A stretch of DNA of 64,000 bases, from assembly GCA_963677215.1 (NCBI GenBank), contig OY781919.1:1798001-1862000 (forward strand), in the 5' to 3' direction. The stretch is from G963676795 sp963677215 (GTDB taxonomy: Bacteria > Desulfobacterota > Desulfuromonadia > Desulfuromonadales > Geopsychrobacteraceae). This document shows positions 1 through 11,871 of the stretch, one piece after another. Every line of letters starts with the position of its first letter. Positions within the stretch are counted from its first letter, which is position 1. Under the pieces are notes generated by a model. It searched no databases. It was not told where the DNA came from and saw only the letters and a program-made list of their open reading frames with translations. A program made the position numbers and the translations under genes.

Positions 1-53
1 ACGGTATAACATCAAATACTGTCTGTGATAAATTAAGAAGATCCCGGTCCGTG

Positions 54-183
54 TTGCCGGTAGAAGTGACAGCCGGGTCCCGCGCAATGAGCGGCCGTGA
101 ACCCCGTCAGGCCCGGAAGGGAGCAGCGGTAACGGTACTGCTTGTGTGCCGCGGGGGTGCCTGGCTGTCACTTGTACCGGCAA
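54..183 (+). ncRNA. ffs: signal recognition particle RNA (bacterial small type)
   Basis: The apical part carries the conserved SRP signature GTCAGGCCCGGAAGGGAGCAG at about 107-126, followed by the matching strand of the long hairpin. The outer ends pair (TTGCCGGTA near 54 with TACCGGCAA near 175-183), which sets the limits. A T-rich stretch (TTTGTTTTTT) follows directly and probably serves as terminator. Position just upstream of dnaX is the usual one in many bacteria. Binds Ffh for co-translational targeting of membrane proteins. Confidence 0.93.
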
Positions 184-238
184 TTTGTTTTTTACGACCT
201 TATCCCCATGATCGATGCAGATTGCTGCGGAGGGTTTC

Positions 239-1939
239 ATGTCCTATCTGGTTCTGGCACGTAAATGGCGTCCTCAGCATTTTGATGATCTGGTCGGCCA
301 GGAACATGTCAGTCAGACTCTCAAGAATTCGATCACTTCTGATCGTGTTCATCATGCTTTTCTCTTTACCGGCGCACGAGGTGTCGGCAAGACCTCCGCT
401 GCGCGGATATTTGCCAAAGCGCTGAACTGCCAGCAGGGGCCGACGGTCGATCCCTGTGGCGTTTGTCCGTCTTGTATCGATATCACCAACAGTCAGGGAA
501 TCGATGTTCTGGAGATCGATGGTGCGTCCAACACCGGTGTGGATGATATCCGCGAACTGCGTGAGAATATCCGTTATCTGCCTTCGCAGTCGAACTACAA
601 GATCTTCATCATTGATGAAGTTCACATGCTGTCGATCAACGCCTTCAATGCGCTGCTGAAGACCCTTGAGGAGCCACCGCCTCACGCCAAGTTTATCTTT
701 GCCACAACCGAGCCGCACAAGATTCCGATCACCATTCTGTCGCGTTGCCAACGTTTCGATTTCAAAAAGATCGCCATCGAACGTGTGCAGGAAAGACTGC
801 GTTATATCGTTGATCAGGAGGGGGTCGAGATTTCCGATCTCGGTCTCGGGATGGTCGCCCGTAATGGTGGCGGCAGTATGCGTGATGCTCTTTCAACCCT
901 TGATCAGGTGATCGCTTTCTGTGGCAATCGGGTTGGTGATCCCGAAATTCAGGCTCTGCTTGGCCTGGTTAACCGCAGGTTGTTGGTCGACGCCGTTGAG
1001 GCGATTATCGAGCGTGATGCTCGGCAGGCCCTAGCCTTGATCCAGAAGGTCGATGATCATGGTCATTCGTTTCGTCAGTTCTGTCAGCAGCTGGTTGCAT
1101 TGATTCGTGCCCTGGTGATCATCAAGCTGGTCGATCAGCCCGCCGACCTTGTTGATATGAGTGAGGCAGAACTGCAGGAGCTGGCGCCTCTTGCTGCAGG
1201 AGCCGAAATCGAGGATCTACAGCGTATACTGGCTATTCTGATCAAGGCCGAAGCGGATCTGGCCCTGTCGAATTATCCGCGCCTGACCTTGGAGATGGTT
1301 TTGGTCCGTCTGGCCACGCTGCCGCCGGGAACCAGTGTGGCGACTCTGATCAAGCGGCTGGAGTCGGTGGAAAAGCAGCTTTTGACCGGTGGTTTCGCCG
1401 TTGCTGCGGTGCCGAAAGTTGCCGAAAGGACTCCGCCGCCAGCCGATCCTCCTCCGCCTGAGGAGTTTTCCGGAAAAAAGCCTGAGGCTCTGCCGGCGCC
1501 GGAACGTGGTGAGAAAAGCTGGGCAGGGCTGGTCGATTTTGTCAAGTCTCGCCGCAAGCCGTTGATGTCGTCGCTGCTTGAACAGTCCAGCCCTTTGAAA
1601 ACGGATTTGCCGCGCTTGCGGATAGGCGTGCCCGATCGCTTCTATAATCTGGCTGATGCTGAAATGCGTCAGGCGCTTGAGGCTTTTGCGCAGGAATACT
1701 ACGGTTGTGAAGTGCGTGTCGAGGTTGAGAAGGTCGACGGAGGGGAGGGGGCGCCCCTTTCGTTGCACGAAACGAAACTCCGCAGAGAGACTGATCGCCA
1801 GAACAAAATTCGTGACGGTGCGACAGATCATCCAATGATTCGTTCGGCGCTGGAGATCTTTGGTGGGGCAATTGATCGTATTAAACCTTTGAAAAGCGGT
1901 TTAGCTGCTAAAACATCGGATAATCAAGGAGATGGGTGA
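239..1939 (+). CDS. dnaX: DNA polymerase III subunits gamma and tau
   Basis: Clamp-loader ATPase of the replicative polymerase. The N-terminus (MSYLVLARKWRPQ) is the family signature, followed by Walker A GARGVGKT, a zinc module of the C-x8-C-x2-C-x2-C kind (CGVCPSC visible) and the Walker B region IIDEVHML. A proline-rich linker near residues 400-430 separates the AAA+ part from the tau-like C-terminal domain. I chose ATG 239 because a GGAGG-type ribosome site lies just upstream and the family N-terminus starts there; an in-frame upstream start at 215 adds only 8 unconserved residues. 566 aa, normal length. The stop overlaps the next gene by one base, so dnaX and ybaB are translationally coupled. 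Confidence 0.97.
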   Translation: MSYLVLARKWRPQHFDDLVGQEHVSQTLKNSITSDRVHHAFLFTGARGVGKTSAARIFAKALNCQQGPTVDPCGVCPSCIDITNSQGIDVLEIDGASNTGVDDIRELRENIRYLPSQSNYKIFIIDEVHMLSINAFNALLKTLEEPPPHAKFIFATTEPHKIPITILSRCQRFDFKKIAIERVQERLRYIVDQEGVEISDLGLGMVARNGGGSMRDALSTLDQVIAFCGNRVGDPEIQALLGLVNRRLLVDAVEAIIERDARQALALIQKVDDHGHSFRQFCQQLVALIRALVIIKLVDQPADLVDMSEAELQELAPLAAGAEIEDLQRILAILIKAEADLALSNYPRLTLEMVLVRLATLPPGTSVATLIKRLESVEKQLLTGGFAVAAVPKVAERTPPPADPPPPEEFSGKKPEALPAPERGEKSWAGLVDFVKSRRKPLMSSLLEQSSPLKTDLPRLRIGVPDRFYNLADAEMRQALEAFAQEYYGCEVRVEVEKVDGGEGAPLSLHETKLRRETDRQNKIRDGATDHPMIRSALEIFGGAIDRIKPLKSGLAAKTSDNQGDG

Positions 1940-2253
1940 TGAGTAAAGGACTTGGAAATATCATGAAGCAGGCTCAGCAGATGCAGGCGCGTATCGCCAG
2001 AATCCAGCAGGAGCTTGAAACCAAAGAGGTTGAGGCCGCTGCGGGTGGCGGGATGGTTGTTGCCCGTGTGAATGGCAAGCAGGAACTGCTTGAGCTGAAG
2101 ATCGAGAAAGAGGTTGTTGACCCTGAAGATGTCGACATGCTGCAGGATCTGGTTCTGGCTGCCGTCAACGAGGCTCTGCAGAAGAGTCAGAAGATGGTCC
2201 AGGAAGAGATGGGTAAGGTTACCGGTGGCATGAATATTCCGGGATTGTTCTGA
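1939..2253 (+). CDS. ybaB: YbaB/EbfC family nucleoid-associated protein
   Basis: Small DNA-binding protein (104 aa) of the YbaB/EbfC family. It begins MSKGLGNIMKQAQQMQARI, a typical N-terminal helix, and has the conserved middle ELLELKIEKEVVDPED and the tail GGMNIPGLF. AAGGAG at 1926-1931 is well spaced for ATG 1939, although GTG 1936 is also possible. It overlaps the dnaX stop and is followed by a strong terminator, giving a dnaX-ybaB transcript; recR lies after the terminator. This gene order is widely conserved in bacteria. Confidence 0.95.
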   Translation: MSKGLGNIMKQAQQMQARIARIQQELETKEVEAAAGGGMVVARVNGKQELLELKIEKEVVDPEDVDMLQDLVLAAVNEALQKSQKMVQEEMGKVTGGMNIPGLF

Positions 2254-2287
2254 AAACGATATCTGTAAAATGCTACTTTACTTTTTA

Positions 2288-2328
2288 GTATCCCCGCAGG
2301 CTTTTGCCTGCGGGGATATTTATTTTTG
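2288..2328 (+). terminator. rho-independent terminator after ybaB
   Basis: Near-perfect hairpin TATCCCCGCAGGC / GCCTGCGGGGATA with a four-base loop, followed by TTTATTTTT. It ends the dnaX-ybaB transcript, so recR needs its own promoter in 2330-2507. Confidence 0.9.
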
Positions 2329-2507
2329 GTTAAAAAAGGGGTTTCTCGAGAAATTCTGTTGACAAAAAAACGTGGGTCTGGTTTTGTTGCAACTCAATTT
2401 ATAAACTACTGTTTTGAAATTGAACGTTGCAGCAAAAAAACGGACTACTAACGCTTCTGAAAAATACCGGACCTGGATGTCTCCGGTGTCACTTGAGGAG
2501 GATTGAA

Positions 2508-3107
2508 ATGTTAGCTTCACTTCCGTCTTTTGCTAGGCTGCAGGCCGAATTATCCAAGCTTCCGGGGATCGGGGGCAAGACGGCAACCCGCTTGGCCTTT
2601 TACCTGTTGCGCAGTTCAGAACAGGATGTTGCCGATTTGGCAACAGCGTTATTGGAGATGAAAAAGAACGTCTCCTTCTGTCGCCGCTGTTTTCATATTG
2701 CGGAAGGCGAGTTCTGTCAGATCTGTTCTGCTCAGGGGCGCGACGAAAAACGGATCTGTGTGGTCGAAGAGCCTCAGGATCTGATGGCGATCGAGAGAAG
2801 TCGTTCCTACAACGGTTTCTACCATGTCCTGCACGGAGTGCTCTCTCCTCTGGATGGTGTCGGACCGGATGATCTGAAAATCGAACCGCTGATGGCGCGC
2901 CTGGAACGTGATGGGATCGAAGAGGTTATTCTGGCAACCAACTTTACGGTGGAAGGGGAAGCAACGGCTCATTATCTCGCTGATCTGTGTCGCGAGAAGG
3001 GGGTCCGGGTTACGCGCCTGGCACATGGAATTCCTTCCGGGAGCGACCTTGAGTATATTGATGCCGGAACCGTTCAGCACGCGGTTGACGGGCGCCGTGA
3101 CTATTGA
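2508..3107 (+). CDS. recR: recombination mediator RecR
   Basis: 199 aa, the usual length. Acts with RecO and RecF in loading RecA on gapped DNA. The order is a helix-hairpin-helix start (ELSKLPGIGGKTATRLAFYL), a C4 zinc finger (CRRCFHIAEGEFCQIC, about residues 57-72) and a Toprim domain (CVVEEPQDLMAIE and the DGVGPDDL region). ATG 2508 is chosen for its GAGGAGG ribosome site and the family N-terminus MLASLPSFARL; 27 codons upstream in frame do not look like RecR. Confidence 0.96.
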   Translation: MLASLPSFARLQAELSKLPGIGGKTATRLAFYLLRSSEQDVADLATALLEMKKNVSFCRRCFHIAEGEFCQICSAQGRDEKRICVVEEPQDLMAIERSRSYNGFYHVLHGVLSPLDGVGPDDLKIEPLMARLERDGIEEVILATNFTVEGEATAHYLADLCREKGVRVTRLAHGIPSGSDLEYIDAGTVQHAVDGRRDY

Positions 3108-3270
3108 AGAAAATGCGCTATGATATTGAAGTAGCGATGAAAAAAAATAAACTCTAGTAAAACACTGTGTGAATAAAATTAGTATCGCTAAATCTAGGCT
3201 GGTGTTAAGGTTGCGAGGTCTCAAGAGCTTCGAAACAAGGCAATAATGAAACATATTGAAGGAGGATTCA

Positions 3271-6852
<3,582 letters not shown>

Positions 6853-6887
6853 GCTTACTTTTGTCTAACTCCATATGATGTTATTCG

Positions 6888-6920
6888 ACTCCCGGCAGAT
6901 TCTGCCGGGAGTTTTTTTGT
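6888..6920 (+). terminator. rho-independent terminator after nifJ
   Basis: Hairpin ACTCCCGGCAGA / TCTGCCGGGAGT followed by seven Ts. It lies 36 bases after the nifJ stop. Confidence 0.92.
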
Positions 6921-6982
6921 TGCTAAAGGATGAGTGCTGTGACAGGTATATAGGCTTTTATGAAATAAGCGTATTTCTCTGG

Positions 6983-7897
6983 ATGTCGGAAATGTTTGAA
7001 CTCTTGACAGTATTTATCAATGTAATTCTGCCCGTCTTTGCCATTGTTGTCATCGGAGCCATTGCCGGGAAAAAACTCGAGCTGCAGGCCCAAACACTGA
7101 CACGTACTGCTTATTATGTCTTTGTCCCAGCCTTTATCTTTCAGGCGATCAGTTCTGCTCATCTGCCCTTGTCCAGCACGCTGAGAATCGTTGTGTTTGC
7201 GCTTGTAACCCATCTTGCCGGGGCTTTTGTTGCAGGTTTTCTGGGGCGCTTGCTGGGGCGGTCACGGGAGATGATAGCGGCCTTCATCATGATTGCCGTT
7301 TTCGGCAATATCGGCAATTACGGGCTTGCTATTCTACGTTTTTACCGTGGCGATGTCGTTCTTGTTCCGGCCACGCTCTACTTCGTTGTCATCACAATCG
7401 TCGCTTTCATCGTCTGTGTCGGGGCGGCAGGCTGGGCGCGCGGTGGAAGCAAGAGGGCTGTGCTGCAGGTTTTTAGAACACCGGCGCTCTGGGCTGTGGT
7501 TCCGGCGTTGCTGGTTTCCGGCAGCGGTGTCGAACTGCCGCTGCTGTTGCAGCGCTTCATCGGCCTGCTCTCGGAAGCCATGATTCCGGTCATGCTTTTT
7601 TCCCTGGGGCTGCAGCTGCGCGAGCAGGGCAGGGTGCATCTGAACCTTGATGTTGTCGTCGGATCGGCAATCAGACTGGTTATGGTTCCGCTGCTGGCAT
7701 TTATTATCGCTCATTTTATTCCTCTCACGCCGATCGAACGGGTTACCGGGATTCTTCAGGCGGGCATGCCGACAGCGATTCTGGTTGCCATCATTGCCAA
7801 GGAAAACAATATCGTAGCGCATTATGTGACGTCGGTGGTGATTGTTTCGACGCTGCTCAGCCTGATTACGCTGAGTTGTCTGATGGTCTTTCTGTGA
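6983..7897 (+). CDS. AEC family permease (auxin efflux carrier / malate permease type)
   Basis: Inner-membrane carrier of about 305 aa with about ten hydrophobic segments in two halves, beginning FINVILPVFAIVVIGAIAGK, typical of the AEC family of organic-acid or auxin-like transporters. The C-terminal half has the conserved GMPTAILVAIIAKEN region. The longest reading frame opens at 6875 inside the nifJ terminator, so I prefer ATG 6983 or ATG 6992; neither has a strong ribosome site. Substrate cannot be read from the sequence; a mono- or dicarboxylate is the family expectation. Confidence 0.85.
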   Translation: MSEMFELLTVFINVILPVFAIVVIGAIAGKKLELQAQTLTRTAYYVFVPAFIFQAISSAHLPLSSTLRIVVFALVTHLAGAFVAGFLGRLLGRSREMIAAFIMIAVFGNIGNYGLAILRFYRGDVVLVPATLYFVVITIVAFIVCVGAAGWARGGSKRAVLQVFRTPALWAVVPALLVSGSGVELPLLLQRFIGLLSEAMIPVMLFSLGLQLREQGRVHLNLDVVVGSAIRLVMVPLLAFIIAHFIPLTPIERVTGILQAGMPTAILVAIIAKENNIVAHYVTSVVIVSTLLSLITLSCLMVFL

Positions 7898-7948
7898 TTC
7901 CGGTTTCCGGTTGTTCCGCTATAAAAGTGCCGCACGGGTGAAGCTTTC

Positions 7949-7980
7949 TTGACATGCTTAAACGGCTATGATAACTACGT
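7949..7980 (+). promoter_or_regulatory. possible sigma-70-type promoter
   Basis: A consensus TTGACA at 7949-7954 is followed 17 bases later by TAACTA, a weak -10. A better TATGAT is present but only 12 bases away. Transcription from here would produce the 27-codon leader frame and the terminator in front of the aminotransferase gene. Confidence 0.35.
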
Positions 7981-8006
7981 TCACTCAACGTGAAAGGGTA
8001 GAGATC

Positions 8007-8090
8007 ATGACTTTTCTGACTTCCAAAGCGGCGCGAGCGACAAAGGCGGCAACAACAAGCCTGAAGCCTGTCCATCACCCTGTCGGGTGA
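8007..8090 (+). CDS. 27-codon leader-type small ORF (tentative)
   Basis: ATG 8007 opens a 27-residue basic peptide beginning MTFLTSKAARATKAATTSL and ending at TGA 8088-8090, with an AAGGG-like ribosome site upstream. It sits after a TTGACA box and before a strong terminator that precedes the aminotransferase gene by only 27 bases. No homologue is recognised. It may be a leader peptide or chance; alanine, threonine and lysine codons are frequent, but no run of one regulatory codon is present. Confidence 0.35.
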   Translation: MTFLTSKAARATKAATTSLKPVHHPVG

Positions 8091-8116
8091 CGCCCTGGAA
8101 GTGCAGTTATACTTAT

Positions 8117-8150
8117 AAGGCCGTGGACAGAGTCCATGGCCTTTTTATTT
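8117..8150 (+). terminator. terminator or attenuator before the aminotransferase gene
   Basis: Hairpin AAGGCCGTGGAC / GTCCATGGCCTT with a three-base loop followed by TTTTTATTTTTAT. It is only 27 bases from the next start codon, leaving no room for a separate promoter, so read-through control is likely. Confidence 0.8.
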
Positions 8151-8176
8151 TTATGATCGACTAAGGAGATCACTCG

Positions 8177-9481
8177 ATGCGCAATAATATTGTTCATATC
8201 GGTGCCGGCGAGCTGACTTACGAAATTCGCGCCATTGTCGCTATCGCTGAGGAATTGAACCGCCTGGGTATCAAGACCAACATGGAAAATATCGGCGATC
8301 CGGTTGCCAAGGGGGAGCAGATTCCACAGTGGATCAAGGAAATTGTTGCCGATCTGGCGATGCAAGACTGCTCCTATGGCTATTGTGCGACCAAGGGGTT
8401 GCTCGCGACCCGTCAATTTCTGGCTGAGCAGACGAATATGCGTGGCCATGCTCAGATCACCGCGGAGGATATTATCTTTTTTAACGGCCTGGGGGATGCC
8501 ATTCAGAAGGTCTACGGCTTTTTGAGAAGGGAAGCCCGGGTCATCGGACCGTCTCCGGCCTATTCGACTCACTCCTCGGCTGAAGGTGCACACGCAGGAC
8601 AGAAGCCGGTGACCTACCGTCTTGATCCGAATAACCACTGGTATCCGGATCTGGAAGATCTGCGCCAGTCTGTCAAATATAACCCGGCCATCTCGGCAGT
8701 GCTGTTGATCAACCCGGATAATCCGACCGGCGCCGTTTATCCTGAGGAGATCCTCAAAGAGATCATTGATATCTGCAAGGAATATGATCTGTTCCTGATC
8801 TGTGACGAGATCTATCACAACCTCTGTTTTAGCGGCTACGAAACCCGGCCGATCTCCGATCTGATCGGCGACCTGCCGGCGATCGCCATGAAGGGGATCA
8901 GCAAGGAGATTCCCTGGCCAGGGGCTCGCTGTGGCTGGATCGAGGTCTACAATTCCGACAAGGATGAGACCTTCAAGCGTTATGTCGAAAGTATTCTGAA
9001 TGCCAAGATGGTCGAGGTTTGTTCGACGACCCTGCCGCAGAAGGCCATTCCGCTGATTCTGAGTCACCCGCAGTATCCGCTTTATCTCGCCGAAAGACGC
9101 AATCGCTACGAGCATTATTCGAACATCGCCTACGATATGCTCAAAGATGTCGACGGGCTCAAAGTCAACCGGACCAATGGGGCGTTTTACATGAGCGTTG
9201 CCTTTGAGTCGGGGCAGCTGACCCACGAGCAGACCCTGCCGATTGAGGTCGATGAGGTACGTCAGCTGGTCGAGCGCCTTGTGGCGCCTGCCGGGACAAC
9301 GACTGACAAGCGTTTTGTCTATTATCTGCTGGCTTCAACCGGGATCTGTGTCGTTCCTCTCTCCTCTTTCTGTACCGATGAACGTGGTTTCCGGATCACC
9401 CTGCTGGAAAGAGACGAACAGGAATTTACTAAAATCTTCAAGACGATCGCCGAAGCCATCACCGCATATCTCAATTCATGA
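8177..9481 (+). CDS. class I/II PLP-dependent aminotransferase
   Basis: 434 aa, fold-type I aminotransferase. Conserved points are the NPDNPTGAVYP motif that packs against the cofactor, CDEIYHNLCF (Asp contacts the pyridine nitrogen), the Schiff-base lysine within KGISKEIPWPGARCGW, and the C-terminal arginine region DERGFRITLL. An AAGGAG site precedes ATG 8177. It resembles aspartate/alanine-type enzymes, but the region after the NPTG motif is longer than AspC, so I do not give a substrate. It lies behind a short ORF and terminator that could attenuate its expression. Confidence 0.9.
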   Translation: MRNNIVHIGAGELTYEIRAIVAIAEELNRLGIKTNMENIGDPVAKGEQIPQWIKEIVADLAMQDCSYGYCATKGLLATRQFLAEQTNMRGHAQITAEDIIFFNGLGDAIQKVYGFLRREARVIGPSPAYSTHSSAEGAHAGQKPVTYRLDPNNHWYPDLEDLRQSVKYNPAISAVLLINPDNPTGAVYPEEILKEIIDICKEYDLFLICDEIYHNLCFSGYETRPISDLIGDLPAIAMKGISKEIPWPGARCGWIEVYNSDKDETFKRYVESILNAKMVEVCSTTLPQKAIPLILSHPQYPLYLAERRNRYEHYSNIAYDMLKDVDGLKVNRTNGAFYMSVAFESGQLTHEQTLPIEVDEVRQLVERLVAPAGTTTDKRFVYYLLASTGICVVPLSSFCTDERGFRITLLERDEQEFTKIFKTIAEAITAYLNS

Positions 9482-9489
9482 TACAATGC

Positions 9490-9540
9490 GCAGGTGTGGA
9501 CGACAGAGTTTCAGCCGTCCACACCTGCGACCACAATTTT
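9490..9540 (+). terminator. hairpin between aminotransferase and glutamate-cysteine ligase genes
   Basis: A perfect 12-bp inverted repeat CAGGTGTGGACG / CGTCCACACCTG with a 13-base loop. The T tract is weak and displaced (AATTTT at 9535), so it may terminate poorly or be a processing signal. Confidence 0.55.
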
Positions 9541-9591
9541 AGCCTGGATCAGTGAATGGATCAGGTTTTATTAACGGGAAAGGGCATACAT

Positions 9592-10965
9592 ATGGCTCCG
9601 CATCCGTCCTCTGAGGAAACCTCTTCCGCGAACCAAACAATCTCCGATAAGCAGCAGCTGATCGATTTTCTCACCAGGGGCGCCAGGCCTCGCTCTGACT
9701 GGGGGATCGGCCTGGAGGCCGAAAAGCTCGTTGTGGACAACCGTACAGGTGAAGCGGCTGGGTATCCACGGGTCAGAGAACTGTTGAAGCGGCTGGATGG
9801 TTTCGGTGGCTGGGAAGCTGTCTATGAAGGCGAATATCTGCTCGGTCTGAAAGGTGCGCGCTCTTCCGTGACTCTCGAACCGGGCGGCCAGTTGGAGTTG
9901 TCCGGTAAATTCTGCTGTGACATTCATTGCAGTTGGCGTGACCTCAAGCGATATCGTCAGCATATCCGGATCATGGGGCATGAGCTGGGGCTGGAATTCC
10001 TTGGCCTTGGTGTTCAACCTTTTACTCCGCTCGATCAGATCTCCTGGCTGCCGAAGCAGCGTTATGGCATCATGGGCCCCTATATGCTCAAAACAGGCGA
10101 TATGGGGCAGCGAATGATGAAACAGACAGCGGGAACTCAGGTGAACCTGGACTTTTCTGATGAAGCTGATTGCGTCCGCAAACTCCGGGCGATTCAGCTG
10201 TTGAGCCCCGTCAGCTACGCTCTGTTCGCCAATTCGCCGATTTTGGAGGATCAGCCGTCAGGGTTTCTGACAACTCGTGGAGAGATCTGGTCTCGGACCG
10301 ATGCTGATCGGTGCGGGTTGATCCGTCAGCTTTTTTCAGCGCAGGCCAGTCTGGGTGACTTTGTCGACTATGCACTCGATGCCCCGATGTATTTCATTCA
10401 GCGAGAAGGACGCTATGTCGATTTTACCTCTGAGCGTTTTTCCTTCCGTCACTATATTGACTCTGGCCGTGGGGGAGAACGCGCAACCCTCGACGACTGG
10501 AACCTTCACCTGTCGACAATCTTTCCTGAGGTGCGTTTGCGGCCGCAGCTTGAAGCCCGCAGTGCCGACAGTCTTCCGCCTCATTTCACTCCCGCGGTTG
10601 CTGCCTTTTACAAAGGGTTGCTTTATTGCGGAGAGGGCTTGGACAAGGTTGAATCGTTGCTCGGGGGGCTGGATGAAGAAAACTTTACCCGGCTCTACCG
10701 GGATTCATGGCGTTTGGGGCTGAAGGCTGAAATCGCCGGGGGGCGCCTTGGTGACATAGCTTCAGACCTGGTGGCGGTTGCTAAAACAAGTTTACGTGAC
10801 CAGTTTGACCAGGCGCTCAGTGGCGCCGACGAGAGTCAGTTTCTCAATGTTCTTGATGAGTTGCTTGCTACCGGCGAGACCCTTGCAGAGCGTTTGCTGA
10901 AACGCTGGGGTGGTGACCGGACGGAAAAGATGAGGATCCTCAGGGAACTTTGTGGCTATGCCTAG
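9592..10965 (+). CDS. glutamate-cysteine ligase, plant/proteobacterial GCS2 type
   Basis: 457 aa from ATG 9592. Makes gamma-glutamylcysteine from glutamate, cysteine and ATP, the first step to glutathione or related thiols. Characteristic segments are IGLEAEKLVVD near residue 45, YEGEYLLGLKG, SVTLEPGGQLELSG (the nucleotide/substrate motif of the plant-type family), FLGLGVQPF and KTGDMGQRMMKQTAGTQVN. ATG 9592 has an AAAGGG site at good distance; an upstream ATG at 9556 would add 12 residues. No glutathione synthetase gene is in the window. Confidence 0.92.
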   Translation: MAPHPSSEETSSANQTISDKQQLIDFLTRGARPRSDWGIGLEAEKLVVDNRTGEAAGYPRVRELLKRLDGFGGWEAVYEGEYLLGLKGARSSVTLEPGGQLELSGKFCCDIHCSWRDLKRYRQHIRIMGHELGLEFLGLGVQPFTPLDQISWLPKQRYGIMGPYMLKTGDMGQRMMKQTAGTQVNLDFSDEADCVRKLRAIQLLSPVSYALFANSPILEDQPSGFLTTRGEIWSRTDADRCGLIRQLFSAQASLGDFVDYALDAPMYFIQREGRYVDFTSERFSFRHYIDSGRGGERATLDDWNLHLSTIFPEVRLRPQLEARSADSLPPHFTPAVAAFYKGLLYCGEGLDKVESLLGGLDEENFTRLYRDSWRLGLKAEIAGGRLGDIASDLVAVAKTSLRDQFDQALSGADESQFLNVLDELLATGETLAERLLKRWGGDRTEKMRILRELCGYA

Positions 10966-11079
10966 CAGTAGAGCCAAGAGATGACTGTGTAAAGGCACAG
11001 TCGCTGCTTGCGTTGTTGGTGACAAACAAATACGCGGAGCCACGTGTTTATTGTTGACGCTTTGGACTATATTCACATC

Positions 11080-11190
11080 ATCAACAGTTCGGTGTGGCAG
11101 TCGAAGTGTTGAAACCGAAAAAAGGTACCTCATACCTCCTTTCTAACTTTTGGCCGATACCACCTCCCCTTTAGGTATCGGCCTTTTTTT
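11080..11190 (+). ncRNA. candidate small RNA, array copy 1
   Basis: About 110 nt. Begins after TATATT (11068-11073), has a TTCGGT/ACCGAA stem (11088-11119), an AGGTA-CCTCA-TACCT hairpin (11123-11137) followed by CCTTTC, and a terminator hairpin GGCCGATACC/GGTATCGGCC (11152-11183) plus seven Ts. The terminator loop ACCTCCCCTTTA and the ACCTCCTTTCTA stretch at 11134 resemble the 3' end of 16S rRNA and could pair with Shine-Dalgarno sequences. The start is a guess: TTGACG lies only 8 bases before TATATT, so no canonical promoter was found. Confidence 0.45.
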
Positions 11191-11343
11191 ATCCTCAGAT
11201 CTGGTAAGACGCAATTCACAGATTGCTCCTTCCTGGCCAAATACCAGGCTGTGCAAAGGCACAGTTTCCGGTTGTGTCATCTGAGACAAACAAATACGCG
11301 GAGCCACGTGTTTATTGTTGACGCTTTGGACTATATTCACATC

Positions 11344-11454
11344 ATCAACAGTTCGGTGTGGCAGTCGAAGTGTTGAAACCGAAAAAAGGTACCTCATACC
11401 TCCTTTCTAACTTTTGGCCGATACCACCTCCCCTTTAGGTATCGGCCTTTTTTT
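11344..11454 (+). ncRNA. candidate small RNA, array copy 2
   Basis: Exact duplicate of copy 1 shifted by 264 bases, with the same two C/U-rich elements and the same terminator at 11416-11454. Confidence 0.45.
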
Positions 11455-11607
11455 ATCCTCAGATCTGGTAAGACGCAATTCACAGATTGCTCCTTCCTGG
11501 CCAAATACCAGGCTGTGCAAAGGCACAGTTTCCGGTTGTGTCATCTGAGACAAACAAATACGCGGAGCCACGTGTTTATTGTTGACGCTTTGGACTATAT
11601 TCACATC

Positions 11608-11718
11608 ATCAACAGTTCGGTGTGGCAGTCGAAGTGTTGAAACCGAAAAAAGGTACCTCATACCTCCTTTCTAACTTTTGGCCGATACCACCTCCCCTTT
11701 AGGTATCGGCCTTTTTTT
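11608..11718 (+). ncRNA. candidate small RNA, array copy 3
   Basis: Exact duplicate of copy 1 shifted by 528 bases; terminator at 11680-11718. Confidence 0.45.
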
Positions 11719-11871
11719 ATCCTCAGATCTGGTAAGACGCAATTCACAGATTGCTCCTTCCTGGCCAAATACCAGGCTGTGCAAAGGCACAGTTTCCGGT
11801 TGTGTCATCTGAGACAAACAAATACGCGGAGCCACGTGTTTATTGTTGACGCTTTGGACTATATTCACATC

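Noticed and set aside
11054..11073. TTGACG and TATATT in each repeat copy as a sigma-70 promoter
   Set aside because: The two boxes are only 8 bases apart; a normal promoter needs about 17. They may still mark a non-standard promoter, so the RNA start is left open.
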